A stretch of 64,000 bases of DNA from Sphingobacterium alkalisoli (GCF_005049105.1 NZ_SUKA01000005.1:159843-223842); one strand, 5' to 3'; shown: positions 52,235 through 61,990, counted from the first letter of the stretch. The notes: generated by a model not told the origin, from the letters alone. Program-made: numbers and translations.

Positions 52235-53104
52235 ATGTTAGAGAAAGAAAATAAGAATAAAATACCGGTCTCTTTTATTTTGAAAATTGTCGCGGGGATC
52301 CTGTTAGTAGGTTTTTATTTGCAGTTTGAGAATCAAATTAATGAAAATAAATGGCTTCAGGTCATCAAAGGTTTAAATAGCTTTTTGATTCCCAGTATAT
52401 TACTATCTGTTTCCCGTTTTGTTGTGATTGCACTATATAATGCACAACATGCGAACAAGGCAGTAAGAGGTAATTTTGTTTTGGGAATAAATCGGCTTAC
52501 TGCTATCCTAAATGCAGTGTTTGCGATAATAGCAATTATGATTGCATTAGGCATAAATCCTGTTGAATTTATCACCAGTCTGACCATTGTTGCGATGGCG
52601 ATAGCAGTATTATTCCGCGATTACATTACGAATCTGATAAGTGGATTATTCATTATGTTCTCCGAGCAGCTTTCTGTAGGCGACCGTATCAAAATAGGAG
52701 ATCATAAGGGGAGAATAATGGATATTACTTTTGCAAATATCATAGTGCAGAATGAGGAGGATGATATTGTCATGGTACCCAACAATCTAGTTTTTTCCAA
52801 TCCTACCGTTAATTTATCTGCTCATCGGTCTAATTTGTTTGCGGTAAAATTTGAACTACCGCTACATGCTGCTACCGAAATAGATAAATTGGAAAATGAA
52901 ATACAGGCAGTAGTATTGAATCATCCAAATTTAGCCAAAGAAAGCGATATTATATTGAATGTTGAGGAAATAGGGAAGGATTTTGTTCGTTATAAAATAG
53001 AATTACACGCTGTAACCAGTAGTAACCGTTTACATAAACAATTGGAAAATGAGCTTTTGAGGCAAATTCTTATTTTTGAAAAAGCGTTAATTAAATCTTC
53101 CTGA
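52235..53104 (+). CDS. Small-conductance mechanosensitive channel family protein (MscS)
   Basis: The 289-residue membrane protein has about four membrane segments (14-34, 48-68, 86-104 and 110-128) and then the MscS beta domain: FRDYITNLISGLFIMFSEQLSVGDRIKIGDHKGRIMDITF. It would open under membrane tension and release solutes at osmotic downshock. A 221-base gap (52014-52234) in front has no clear promoter. Its 3' end overlaps the convergent coaA by 14 bases. Confidence 0.88.
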   Translation: MLEKENKNKIPVSFILKIVAGILLVGFYLQFENQINENKWLQVIKGLNSFLIPSILLSVSRFVVIALYNAQHANKAVRGNFVLGINRLTAILNAVFAIIAIMIALGINPVEFITSLTIVAMAIAVLFRDYITNLISGLFIMFSEQLSVGDRIKIGDHKGRIMDITFANIIVQNEEDDIVMVPNNLVFSNPTVNLSAHRSNLFAVKFELPLHAATEIDKLENEIQAVVLNHPNLAKESDIILNVEEIGKDFVRYKIELHAVTSSNRLHKQLENELLRQILIFEKALIKSS

Positions 53105-54044
53105 CTTTAATTGTTTTCACAAAGTGTCGAGAGCTCTTTTCTAAAATTAGATCCGCACGATACTTAGTTGGCAAAATATTATCCCGAAGATTTGGGCGAT
53201 TGATCTCGTTCCAAATATGATTGGCCATTTGGATACTTTTTTCTTGAGATAAATTGGCGTACTTGTGAAAATAGGATGAAGGATCTTGGAAAGCTGTTGT
53301 GCGTAAGGATTCAAACCGGCTGATATACCAATTGACAATATCTTTTTCTGCCGCATCTACATAAATGGCGTAATCAAAAAAGTCAGAAACGAATACTCCA
53401 GGACCTTGCACCCGCTGCGAATTGACTTGCAGCACATTTATTCCTTCTACAATCAGAATGTCGGGATTTTGTATTTTTTGTTTTTTATGCTCTTGTATAT
53501 CATATTCCATGTGCGAGTACACAGGTACAGTAACAGTCTTTTTTCCTGATTTTATGGATGAGAGAAAATTTAACAGACTTTTCGTATCATAACTTTCTGG
53601 AAAACCTTTTCTATTCAATATGTTTCGTTCAATAAGAACATTATTGGGGTACAAAAAACCATCAGTAGTTACCAATTCCACCTTAGGTTTACTTGGTAAT
53701 AACGATAATACTTTTTTTAATACACGGGCAGTTGTACTTTTTCCCACTGCTACAGAACCAGCGATCCCAATGATGAAAGGTAATTTTTGTTGAGTCCGCT
53801 GGAAAAAACTATTATTGTTGTCACGGAGCGCCGCATAGTTATTTATGTGAAGCTCTAAGAGATGAGCCAAAGGGAAATATATCTCTTCGATCTCCTGTAT
53901 ATTCAGCGGCTCATTTAACGCGTGTAATTGATCAATATCCTGAGCAATTAGGGTATGATTAAAATGCCCATTCAGGCTCTTCCACTCTTCTCTTTCGAAA
54001 GTTTGATAAGGGCTACTGAAAGTTTGCTCGCTGATAAGTGTCAT
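53091..54044 (-). CDS. coaA: Pantothenate kinase, type I
   Basis: CoaA phosphorylates pantothenate at the start of coenzyme A synthesis. The 317 residues have the P-loop GSVAVGKST (96-104), TTDGFLYPN, KGFPESYD and ILIVEGINVLQ, all typical of the type I enzyme. Length matches E. coli CoaA. The 3' end overlaps the MscS gene by 14 bases on the opposite strand. OsmC and mgsA lie upstream on the same strand. Confidence 0.93.
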   Translation of the reverse strand: MTLISEQTFSSPYQTFEREEWKSLNGHFNHTLIAQDIDQLHALNEPLNIQEIEEIYFPLAHLLELHINNYAALRDNNNSFFQRTQQKLPFIIGIAGSVAVGKSTTARVLKKVLSLLPSKPKVELVTTDGFLYPNNVLIERNILNRKGFPESYDTKSLLNFLSSIKSGKKTVTVPVYSHMEYDIQEHKKQKIQNPDILIVEGINVLQVNSQRVQGPGVFVSDFFDYAIYVDAAEKDIVNWYISRFESLRTTAFQDPSSYFHKYANLSQEKSIQMANHIWNEINRPNLRDNILPTKYRADLILEKSSRHFVKTIKVRKI

Positions 54045-54107
54045 GAAAATATGCGTTGATATTAAATTTTTGTTAAATATACGCTGTCTATGTGAAAATT
54101 CTCAAAA

Positions 54108-54509
54108 TTAAATCATATTACTCTCTATAATAATGGGGTTGGTAAGTATTTTGTGAATGGGACATTTGTCAGCTATTCTATAAATACGCTGTTTTTGCTC
54201 GAGTGTCAAATCACCCGAAATAATGATGTGACAGCGAATGAATGTCGTTTGTTGTTGTTCACTTTTTTTTACTTCTGATGACAACCGTACTTCCACCTTC
54301 TCCAATGGCCAATTTTTTCGATCCGCATACATACGCATTGTCATGGCTTTACAGGTTCCTAGAGAAGATAGCAGCAGTGGGGTAGGTGAGAAACCTCTAT
54401 CTTTACCACCCAGTTCTTCGGGTTCGTCAACTATTATAATGTGCTTATCAAAATTGATCTCCGTAGTATATTTTTCTTTCCCGATGGTAACGATAACATC
54501 TTTCGTCAT
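54108..54509 (-). CDS. OsmC family protein
   Basis: The 133-residue protein has the OsmC fold with the active Cys in LSSLGTCKAMTMRMYADRK and a second Cys in IADKCPIHKIL. OsmC/Ohr proteins reduce organic hydroperoxides; this one resembles the YhfA-like branch, in which activity is not established. It starts seven bases after mgsA and is co-transcribed with it. Confidence 0.85.
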   Translation of the reverse strand: MTKDVIVTIGKEKYTTEINFDKHIIIVDEPEELGGKDRGFSPTPLLLSSLGTCKAMTMRMYADRKNWPLEKVEVRLSSEVKKSEQQQTTFIRCHIIISGDLTLEQKQRIYRIADKCPIHKILTNPIIIESNMI

Positions 54510-54516
54510 TTTGCTA

Positions 54517-54891
54517 TTATAAATTATCTTCTAAAAGGCCTTCGATTATTAATGAACCTGTACCCGGATTGGTGGCTAGAGGTACATTGTACAGATCACA
54601 GATTCGCATCAACATCTGAATATCCGGTTCGTGTGGATGCTTGCCTAATGGGTCTCTGAAAAATATTATACCATCAATTTTTCCTTCAGCAGCTAAAGCA
54701 GCTATTTGCGCATCACCACCTTTAGGGCCGCTTAATTTGAGCTCAACAGGAAGGCCAGTTTGCTGGATATAAGATCCAGTCGTACCTGTTGCGACGAGCT
54801 TTGCTTTACGTAGATATTCGATATGGTCTTTTACAAAACCCACCATTTCCGCTTTTTTACCGTCGTGGGCAATCAGTGCAATTGTCTTCAT
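54517..54891 (-). CDS. mgsA: Methylglyoxal synthase
   Basis: MgsA converts dihydroxyacetone phosphate to methylglyoxal and phosphate, relieving sugar-phosphate stress. The 124 residues show ALIAHDGKKAEM, TGTTG, the catalytic Asp in SGPKGGDAQIAA, RDPLGKHPHEPDI and TNPGTGSLI. The neighbouring OsmC protein would help with the stress. The gap to the next gene (54892-55010) shows no clear element. Confidence 0.92.
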   Translation of the reverse strand: MKTIALIAHDGKKAEMVGFVKDHIEYLRKAKLVATGTTGSYIQQTGLPVELKLSGPKGGDAQIAALAAEGKIDGIIFFRDPLGKHPHEPDIQMLMRICDLYNVPLATNPGTGSLIIEGLLEDNL

Positions 54892-55010
54892 CTATCTTTA
54901 TTTATTGATAAGTTTTAGCTTTTTACATGTATGAATGAGCTCGCTATCGCTCTGTTTTTTCTATGGTTGATGTGAGATCTCCGTTCCCTTTTTTATAGAT
55001 TTGAGTTGAT

Positions 55011-56243
55011 TTAACCGAAGAATATATATGCTAAAAATATTGCTGCTATTAATCCCACTAAATCAGCTATTAAGCCACATGTCAGCGCATATTTTGTGTT
55101 TTTGATACCTACGGAACCAAAATAGACAGCTAGTACATAAAAGGTGGTTTCTGAAGATCCTTGAATAACACTAGCCAGTCTCCCTTGAAAAGAGTCTACC
55201 CCGTAGGTATCCATAACGTCAATCATGAGTCCTCGGGCACCCCCACCGCTGAGCGTTTTCATGAATCCAACCGGTAGAGCGGGTACAAACCGCGTGTCCA
55301 GGCCGAAATAAGTAGCTACTGAAGCAATACCATTTACTATGTAATCCATACATCCCGTTGTTCTAAAAGCAGAAATTGCCACCAGAATAGCTATCAGAAA
55401 AGGAATAATCATTACGGAGGTTTTAAAGCCTTCTTTGGCTCCTTCAATAAAAGAGTCATACACATTTATCTTCTTTGCTGCTGCATACGCAATAAACAAT
55501 ACTATTATGGAAAATATAAGCAAGCCTCCAATTAAGCCTGTTATTTTTTGAATTTCTTCTGGCGGTAATCCGTTAAGTCCAAAGTAAAGTAGACACATCA
55601 ATCCGATGAAGAATCCTAGAAAAACAATTATGGGAAGCTTTAGAAGATTTATTTTTTGGTAAGCCGCTACTGCTATCATGCCAGATACAAAGGATATAAA
55701 TGTACCCATGAGAGATGGGATGAATATATCTGCTGGATTTTCAGCACCCGCTGCCATCCGTAAGGCGATAACGGAAGTTGGTATCAAGGTGATGCCGGCC
55801 GTATTTAATACCAAAAACATAATTTGGGCATTGGTAGCCGTATCTTTTTCGGGGTTAATTTCATGCATTTCCTTCATCGCTTTCAGACCTAGCGGTGTCG
55901 CCGCGTTATCTAATCCCAACATATTAGCGGAAAAGTTCATGATAATAGAACCATTTGCTGGATGGCTTTTCGGAATCCCGGGAAATAATTTACTGAAGAA
56001 AGGGCTTACTCCTTTTGCAAATAACGTAATCATACCAGCCTGTTCTCCAACCTTCATAATACCTAGCCAAAAAGTCATAATACCAATGAGTCCTATTGAT
56101 AATTCTGCACCTGTTTTCGCACTATCAAAGATACCATTAACAACCGCTGAGAAAATCTCCGTATCACCAAAAAATATAAGTTTTATCAATGCGACAACAA
56201 AAGATATAATAAAGAAGCTTACCCAAACGTAATTTAATGCCAT
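55011..56243 (-). CDS. SpmA-SpmB fusion, nucleoside-recognition membrane protein
   Basis: The 410-residue membrane protein joins two Gate/nucleoside-recognition domains, which in Bacillus are the separate SpmA and SpmB proteins. Residues 1-~200 hold LSIGLIGIMTFWLGIMKVGEQAGM and NMLGLDNAATPLGLKAM; residues ~240-410 hold EGFKTSVMIIPFLIAILVAI and LPVGFMKTLSGGGARGLMIDVM. The fusion is common in Bacteroidota, which do not sporulate, so the spore name is historical. The transport substrate is unknown. Confidence 0.85.
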   Translation of the reverse strand: MALNYVWVSFFIISFVVALIKLIFFGDTEIFSAVVNGIFDSAKTGAELSIGLIGIMTFWLGIMKVGEQAGMITLFAKGVSPFFSKLFPGIPKSHPANGSIIMNFSANMLGLDNAATPLGLKAMKEMHEINPEKDTATNAQIMFLVLNTAGITLIPTSVIALRMAAGAENPADIFIPSLMGTFISFVSGMIAVAAYQKINLLKLPIIVFLGFFIGLMCLLYFGLNGLPPEEIQKITGLIGGLLIFSIIVLFIAYAAAKKINVYDSFIEGAKEGFKTSVMIIPFLIAILVAISAFRTTGCMDYIVNGIASVATYFGLDTRFVPALPVGFMKTLSGGGARGLMIDVMDTYGVDSFQGRLASVIQGSSETTFYVLAVYFGSVGIKNTKYALTCGLIADLVGLIAAIFLAYIFFG

Positions 56244-56329
56244 AAAGTTGTTTATTTACGTAAATGTAGTATTTAAGAAGGATTCTTCCAAAAGTGAACT
56301 CCCTAAGAAAGGGAAAAATATGTTACAGC

Positions 56330-57610
56330 TTATTCCAACTCAGTATTCAGGGTTTTTAAGATAGCGCTGGCTTTCAGTTCACATTCGTTATATTCATTTT
56401 CTGGATCTGCTTCTATGGTCAAAGCTCCGCCAGTGTGAAAGGAAAGATACTTGGAACTTTTGTTATACAGAATGGTGCGTATAACGACATTAAAATCAAA
56501 ATCGCCATCAGATGAGAAATAACCAACAGTACCCGCGTATACCCCTCTACGGCTTATTTCGTATTGTTCACATAATCGCATGGCACTGATTTTGGGAGCC
56601 CCCGTCATGGATCCGGCGGGAAAAGTATCTTTAATTACATCAATATCAGATTTCGAATGGTCGATTTTGCAAGTAATAGTTGAGATCAATTGATGAACCT
56701 GCTTAAAAGTATGCACCTGAGGTCTCTTTTCTGCCGCTACAGTGCCCGGCAATGCGCTGCGTGTTAGGTCATTGCGTACGAGATCCACTATCATTACATT
56801 TTCAGCTATTTCTTTCGGATTGTTTTTCAATGTATGGATTATTTCCTGATCTTCTTGGGGTGTGTTCCCACGGCGTGCAGTGCCTTTTATGGGTTGAGAT
56901 ATTAATATATCACCTCTCTTAGCCAAAAATCGTTCTGGCGAAGCCGACAAAATATATTTGTTATTGGATTTGAAAAACGTAGAAAAGGGGGTAGGAGAAA
57001 TGGAATTGAGCCTAATGTAAACGGCTAACGGATTTAAATCAATATTTTCGATATAAAATTCTTGACATAAATTTACTTCGTAAATATCCCCCCGTTTGAT
57101 ATGGTCCATCATCTTATGAAAAGCGTCAAAATAAGCTTCCTTTGAAAACCTCTTTTTTACTTTCTTTTTCAAATCAATACTAATTTCTTTAAAAGAATAT
57201 TGATTGATCAAATCGTATATTTGAAAAGGGTTCTCACTTTCTATTTCAATAGACGTACCGATAAATTTGATAAGAATTTTTGGAATAAAGAAATACGCAT
57301 CCGCAAAGCCTACCGGATTGGGAAAGGAGCTGATTAGTGGTTCAATCTCATTTTTGAGATCATAGCCAAAAAAGCCAAACATCCAATTATTAGGATGCTT
57401 GGCTTTAAACAATTTTAATTTCTCAAAAGTAGCATGGCCATCACTTTCGAATATTTCGGATGCGTCTAGAGCGAGTAAAGCATCTATTGATGCATATTCA
57501 TCCTTGTAGTCATTAGATTGAAGAAAACATACCTGTTCAAACTGTTGTGCCCACTCTAGTGCCTTAGCTTGAAAAATATTTCTGTTTACCTCATACGTGG
57601 CTTTAGCCAT
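56330..57610 (-). CDS. pabB: Aminodeoxychorismate synthase component I
   Basis: PabB makes 4-amino-4-deoxychorismate from chorismate for folate. The 426 residues have the chorismate-binding domain with the PIKGTARRG motif; the Lys there is the PabB nucleophile, where anthranilate synthase TrpE has PIAGT. DLVRNDL, DTFPAGSMTGAPK and FHTGGALTIEADPE follow. The N-terminal domain is shorter than in E. coli. It follows purA by eight bases on the same strand. The glutamine amidotransferase partner PabA is not in the window. Confidence 0.88.
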   Translation of the reverse strand: MAKATYEVNRNIFQAKALEWAQQFEQVCFLQSNDYKDEYASIDALLALDASEIFESDGHATFEKLKLFKAKHPNNWMFGFFGYDLKNEIEPLISSFPNPVGFADAYFFIPKILIKFIGTSIEIESENPFQIYDLINQYSFKEISIDLKKKVKKRFSKEAYFDAFHKMMDHIKRGDIYEVNLCQEFYIENIDLNPLAVYIRLNSISPTPFSTFFKSNNKYILSASPERFLAKRGDILISQPIKGTARRGNTPQEDQEIIHTLKNNPKEIAENVMIVDLVRNDLTRSALPGTVAAEKRPQVHTFKQVHQLISTITCKIDHSKSDIDVIKDTFPAGSMTGAPKISAMRLCEQYEISRRGVYAGTVGYFSSDGDFDFNVVIRTILYNKSSKYLSFHTGGALTIEADPENEYNECELKASAILKTLNTELE

Positions 57611-57618
57611 ATTACTAT

Positions 57619-58890
57619 TTAGAGTTCTATAGTTTGAATCCGGTCCGGACCTACAGACAAATATTTGATAGGAACTTCTAGCGCTTTTTCTAAGTATACT
57701 ATGTAATTTGCTAATGCAGCCGGAATTTCGTCTTTGCTACGAATGCCTGTTAAATCTTGACTCCAGCCTTCGATCTCTTCTAGAATTGGTTCGGCTGTGT
57801 GCGTTATGATCTCATAGGGCATGTAATCTATTATCTCGCCGTTGTACTTATAATGGGTACAGGCGTAGATTTTGTCAAATGTATCTAATACATCTGCTTT
57901 CATCATGATTAATTCCGTTACACCATTGAGCATGATCGCATACTTCAAAGCTGGGATGTCAATCCAACCAGTACGGCGTGCGCGTCCAGTTGTTGCTCCG
58001 AATTCGTGCCCCAATTGACGAAGTCTTTCTCCAGTTTCATCATCCAATTCGGTAGGAAATGGACCGCCACCGACCCGTGTAGCGTAAGCTTTGAAGATTC
58101 CGTATACCTGCCCAATTTTATTTGGAGCAATCCCCAATCCTGTGCAAGCTCCTGCAGTAGTCGTATTTGAAGAGGTTACAAAAGGGTAGGAGCCAAAATC
58201 AACATCTAATAGTGTACCCTGAGCACCTTCTGCCAATACTTTTTTTCCTTCTTTTAGATATTTATTCACTAAATGTTCCGCATCCACATGTGGAATGGAT
58301 TTAATAAAGTTAATGGCATTTAAGAAGGCTATTTCTTTTTCCGAAAAATCAGGAATCTCACCATAGTGAGCGAGAATTGAAAGATGCTTTTCTTTTAATT
58401 TTTCATAACGTTCTTGGAAGTCAGGGAGTGTTGTGTCACCGACACGTAGGCCATTACGACCGGTTTTATCCATATAGGTAGGTCCGATGCCTTTTAACGT
58501 AGAACCAATCTTGCCTGCACCCATTCTGGATTCGGATGCAGCATCTAATAATTGATGAGTAGGTAAGATCAAATGTGCCTTACGCGCAAGTACTAGATTG
58601 CCTTTACCAACCGGGTCGAAACCAGCAGTTTTCAAGTTATCTAGTTCTCTTTTTAGAATAATAGGGTCAATTACAACACCATTACCGATTAGATTTAGGA
58701 TTCCCTCGTTGAAAATTCCTGACGGAATCGTGTTCAACACAAACTTTTTGTTGTCAAACTCCAATGTATGTCCGGCATTAGGACCGCCTTGGAAGCGAGC
58801 AATTAAATCGTATTTTGGACAAAAAACGTCTACGATTTTTCCTTTACCCTCGTCGCCCCATTGTAGGCCCAATAGCACATCAACTTGCAT
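57619..58890 (-). CDS. purA: Adenylosuccinate synthetase
   Basis: PurA joins IMP and aspartate using GTP in AMP synthesis. The 423 residues show the GDEGKGK loop (residues 12-18), FQGGPNAGHT, the GSTLKGIGPTYMDK region, LLDVDFGSYPFVTSSNTT and the late TGRARRTGW. Complete. It is transcribed with pabB. Upstream is a strong promoter with a 32-base palindrome (see 58949-59010). Confidence 0.95.
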   Translation of the reverse strand: MQVDVLLGLQWGDEGKGKIVDVFCPKYDLIARFQGGPNAGHTLEFDNKKFVLNTIPSGIFNEGILNLIGNGVVIDPIILKRELDNLKTAGFDPVGKGNLVLARKAHLILPTHQLLDAASESRMGAGKIGSTLKGIGPTYMDKTGRNGLRVGDTTLPDFQERYEKLKEKHLSILAHYGEIPDFSEKEIAFLNAINFIKSIPHVDAEHLVNKYLKEGKKVLAEGAQGTLLDVDFGSYPFVTSSNTTTAGACTGLGIAPNKIGQVYGIFKAYATRVGGGPFPTELDDETGERLRQLGHEFGATTGRARRTGWIDIPALKYAIMLNGVTELIMMKADVLDTFDKIYACTHYKYNGEIIDYMPYEIITHTAEPILEEIEGWSQDLTGIRSKDEIPAALANYIVYLEKALEVPIKYLSVGPDRIQTIEL

Positions 58891-58948
58891 AGTTTTTTAT
58901 ATTGAAATTAATATTGAATGTATATTTCCGTTTTTAATAAAAATAAAA

Positions 58949-58980
58949 TGTTCGGAATTTGGATTTCCAATTTCCGAACA
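58949..58980 (-). promoter_or_regulatory. Palindrome upstream of purA: terminator, attenuator or operator
   Basis: Arms TGTTCGGAA (58949-58957) and TTCCGAACA (58972-58980) enclose TTGGA/TCCAA, giving a 14-bp stem with one T-T mismatch and a tiny loop. On the minus strand TTTTATTTTTATT follows, so it could end fur or attenuate purA. It overlaps the last bases of the purA -7 box, so an operator is also possible. The rest of the 325-base gap 58891-59215 shows nothing else. Confidence 0.65.
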
Positions 58981-59010
58981 AACTTAGATAAATTTGCTTT
59001 TATATGCAAT
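58979..59010 (-). promoter_or_regulatory. Promoter of purA-pabB
   Basis: On the minus strand ATTG (59010-59007), 20 bases, then TAAGTTTG (58986-58979). The predicted start near 58974 gives a leader of about 85 bases whose 5' end folds into the palindrome described at 58949-58980. Confidence 0.6.
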
Positions 59011-59215
59011 TATAATCAGGTGGAATATAGTCGCAATTTATCTTTTATAATGTGTTTACTATTTTGCATTCAAGAACGTCTCGCATAAGTTCATTCTTTT
59101 AAACGAACGTTAGGGAGGGGTGTCGATTGAACTGCATTAGTTTGTCAGCCCAGCATTACTCCACTCTTAAAATAAAGTTGAGATTATATATTAAATATTT
59201 GATTGGAAATTAACT

Positions 59216-59707
59216 TCAAATTACTGCCTCTTGGATTTTAAGATTAGCTTGTACTTCCTTATTTCTACAATCTTCACATACGCCATATAAATTTAATGAG
59301 TGATGTTTGATGTCAAACTTAAGTAGTTCACCCATCATGCTTTGGATTTGATGAATACGCGGGTCACAAAATTCCACTACTTTATTACATTCTATACAGA
59401 TAATGTGATCGTGCTGTTTATATCCATAAGATTTCTCAAATTGAGCCATATTTCGACCAAACTGATGTTTGGTGACAAGGTCACAAGATACTAGAAGTTC
59501 TAGCGTGTTGTAGACAGTGGCTCGGCTCACACGATATTTTTTATTTTTCATGTGGATATACAAAGACTCCACATCGAAGTGATCCGTTCTTGAATAAATC
59601 TCTTCCAAAATAGCGTAACGCTCTGGAGTCTTTCTTAAATTTTTGTTTTCTAAGTAAGCTTCAAAAATTTTTTTGACTGTTCCGTAATTTTCAGCTTGAT
59701 TCATAGT
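59216..59707 (-). CDS. Fur family transcriptional regulator
   Basis: The 163-residue protein has the winged-helix domain (NLRKTPERYAILEEIYSRTDHFDVESLYIHMK, then SRATVYNTLELLVSCDLV) and the metal part HDHIICIECNKVVEF with a later HHSLNLYGVCEDC. It may be Fur, PerR or Zur; the metal cannot be told. The TAAATTTG box at 59731-59724 lies one base before a possible ATG at 59722, so the start at 59707, with a 16-base leader, is chosen. Confidence 0.88.
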   Translation of the reverse strand, partial: TMNQAENYGTVKKIFEAYLENKNLRKTPERYAILEEIYSRTDHFDVESLYIHMKNKKYRVSRATVYNTLELLVSCDLVTKHQFGRNMAQFEKSYGYKQHDHIICIECNKVVEFCDPRIHQIQSMMGELLKFDIKHHSLNLYGVCEDCRNKEVQANLKIQEAVI

Positions 59708-59723
59708 TTTTATTACTCCCACA

Positions 59724-59731
59724 CAAATTTA
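59724..59731 (-). promoter_or_regulatory. -7 box of the Fur-family gene
   Basis: TAAATTTG on the minus strand fits TAnnTTTG, 16 bases before the chosen ATG at 59707. No clear -33 box. It excludes the upstream ATG at 59722. Confidence 0.5.
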
Positions 59732-59782
59732 CCAATTTATACTCTATTTTTTGCATTAATATGAAATCTGATATTTAAATGA

Positions 59783-61990
59783 TTAATTTTCAGATTCGTA
59801 ACGTGTTACACTCGTAATTCCTGTTACTTGTTTCAAATGTTTAATCAAATTGTCTAACTGTTCAGTGTTATTGACATGTACCATAATATTTCCTTCAAAT
59901 ATACCCTCGTTACTCGATATGGATAAAGAGCGAATATTGACTTTAAATTCCTGAGAAATAACGGTAGTAAGCTGATTGACGAGGCCTACATCATCTATTC
60001 CAATGATTCGTATGCCTGTCAAAAATGCTGTATCATGTTGCGACGACGCCCATTTTGCCTTCAATATACGGTACCCGTAATTAGCCATTAGTTTGGATGC
60101 ATTCGGACATGATGTCCGATGGATTTTGATACCATCATTAACAGTTAGAAATCCAAAAATGTCGTCACCGGGGATGGGGTTACAACAAGGTGCTAGGGTG
60201 TAATCTATTTTTTGATAATCATCGCCGATTAAGATTGTGTCGACATCTTTCTTGTTTATTTTTTCAACTAAGCCAGAAATATGAGATGCGAATTGATTAG
60301 TGGTCGTCTCAGGTAACTTCTCATTAGCCACATATTCTCTCAAGTTTTTAATGTCAATTATACTCTTTGCTACATTATAAAACAACTCTTGAGAGCTAGG
60401 AAATTTGAAGTAATTAGCAATTTTATTAATGTTATCTGTATTATAAGTGATTTTTAAAGATTTTAATTTTCGTTCTAATATCTCTTTCCCTTCTTCCGCT
60501 ACACGTCGTTTTTCTTCCTTGAGGGATGATCTGATCTTACCTTTCGCTTTTGCTGTAATAACAAAATTTAACCAATCTTCTTTCGGTGTTTGTTTATTAG
60601 AAGTGATAATTTCTACCTGATCGCCATTTTGTAAAGGATGGCTTAGTGGGACTAATTTATGATTCACTTTAGCCCCAATACATGTCGCGCCAATATCGGA
60701 GTGTATCTCGAAAGCAAAGTCTAGGGCAGTGGCCCCATTAGGTAACTGTATTAACGTACCTTTTGGGGTGAAGATGAATATTTCGTCGGAGAAGAGGTTC
60801 ATGCGAAAATCATCCAAAAAGTCCATTGCATTTGGTTCAGGATTACCCAAGACATCTCTTACTTTTTGAATCCACTGATCTAGTCCATTATCTGAATTAG
60901 ATTCTTTGTATTTCCAGTGCGCGGCAAACCCTTTTTCAGCAATTTCATTCATTCTCCGCGTGCGGATTTGTACCTCTACCCATTGCCCTCTAGGTCCCAT
61001 TACCGTAGTATGCAAGGATTCATATCCATTTCCTTTTGGAGAAGATACCCAGTCGCGCAAACGATCCGGATTAGGGCGATATAGATCCGTAATGATGGAA
61101 TAAACTTTCCAACACTCCGTTTTTTCTTTATCAATATCGGTATTTATAATAACGCGAATAGCAAATAAATCATATACTTCCTCAAAGGGGATCGATTTTT
61201 TTCGCATTTTGTTCCAGATAGAATGAATAGACTTTGGCCTGCCGAAAACATCTGCAGTAATGCCCTGTTCTACCAATATTTCCTTCACGGGAGCAATAAA
61301 ATCAGTCACAAATTTTTCTCTTTCCGCTTTCTTCTCATTTAATTTCTTTGCTATGAATTTATACGTATCTGGATCCGTATATTTCATGGATAAGTCTTCC
61401 AGCTCCGACTTAATTGCATAAAGCCCCAGTCGATGAGCGAGTGGAGCGTATAGGTAGCTTGTCTCTGAAGCAATCTTCAGTTGCTTGTGCCGGGCCATAA
61501 ACTCCATTGTGCGCATATTATGTAAACGGTCAGCAAGCTTGATGAGAATTACGCGCACGTCATCAGCTAGGGTCAAGAGCATTTTGCGGAAGTTTTCCGC
61601 CTGAATAGAACTATTGGGATCAAATACGCCAGCAATTTTAGTTAAGCCATCGATAATTCTGGCTACTTTTTTCCCGAATTGATCTTCTATGTCGCGGAGC
61701 GTCATGCTGGTGTCTTCCACCACGTCATGCAATAATGAACATACGATAGAAGTAGTCCCTAAACCAATCTCCTCCGCCGCAATTTGGGCTACAGCAATAG
61801 GATGGTATATGTAAGGTTCACCGGATTTTCTACGCATTTCTTTGTGGCTTTCGAGTGCTAAGTCGAAAGCCTTTCTAATCTCTTGCTTATCCCCCTTTTG
61901 TAGCGTGGGTTTGCAGGCCCTTAATAAAGCTCTATATCTTTTACGAATTTCTTTGTTTTCCGCCTCAATATCAATCACATATTCTTCCAT
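59783..61990 (-). CDS. Bifunctional (p)ppGpp synthetase/hydrolase (RelA/SpoT)
   Basis: The 735-residue protein makes and degrades the alarmone (p)ppGpp. Hydrolase domain: YIYHPIAVAQIAAEE and CSLLHDVVEDT keep the His-Asp metal site, so hydrolase activity is expected. Synthetase domain: RPKSIHSIWNKM, DWVSSPKGNGYESLHTTV and EVQIRTRRMNEIAEKGFAAHW. TGS (FTPKGTLIQLPNGATALDFAF), a zinc-finger-like region (LAPCCNPIPGD) and a C-terminal ACT domain follow. The frame extends upstream to 62083, but the ATG at 61990 (MEEYVIDIEAEN) is the usual start. Confidence 0.92.
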   Translation of the reverse strand: MEEYVIDIEAENKEIRKRYRALLRACKPTLQKGDKQEIRKAFDLALESHKEMRRKSGEPYIYHPIAVAQIAAEEIGLGTTSIVCSLLHDVVEDTSMTLRDIEDQFGKKVARIIDGLTKIAGVFDPNSSIQAENFRKMLLTLADDVRVILIKLADRLHNMRTMEFMARHKQLKIASETSYLYAPLAHRLGLYAIKSELEDLSMKYTDPDTYKFIAKKLNEKKAEREKFVTDFIAPVKEILVEQGITADVFGRPKSIHSIWNKMRKKSIPFEEVYDLFAIRVIINTDIDKEKTECWKVYSIITDLYRPNPDRLRDWVSSPKGNGYESLHTTVMGPRGQWVEVQIRTRRMNEIAEKGFAAHWKYKESNSDNGLDQWIQKVRDVLGNPEPNAMDFLDDFRMNLFSDEIFIFTPKGTLIQLPNGATALDFAFEIHSDIGATCIGAKVNHKLVPLSHPLQNGDQVEIITSNKQTPKEDWLNFVITAKAKGKIRSSLKEEKRRVAEEGKEILERKLKSLKITYNTDNINKIANYFKFPSSQELFYNVAKSIIDIKNLREYVANEKLPETTTNQFASHISGLVEKINKKDVDTILIGDDYQKIDYTLAPCCNPIPGDDIFGFLTVNDGIKIHRTSCPNASKLMANYGYRILKAKWASSQHDTAFLTGIRIIGIDDVGLVNQLTTVISQEFKVNIRSLSISSNEGIFEGNIMVHVNNTEQLDNLIKHLKQVTGITSVTRYESEN

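Noticed and set aside
55011..56243. Sporulation capacity suggested by the Spm domains
   Set aside because: SpmA-SpmB fusions are frequent in non-sporulating Bacteroidota, and no other spore gene is present.
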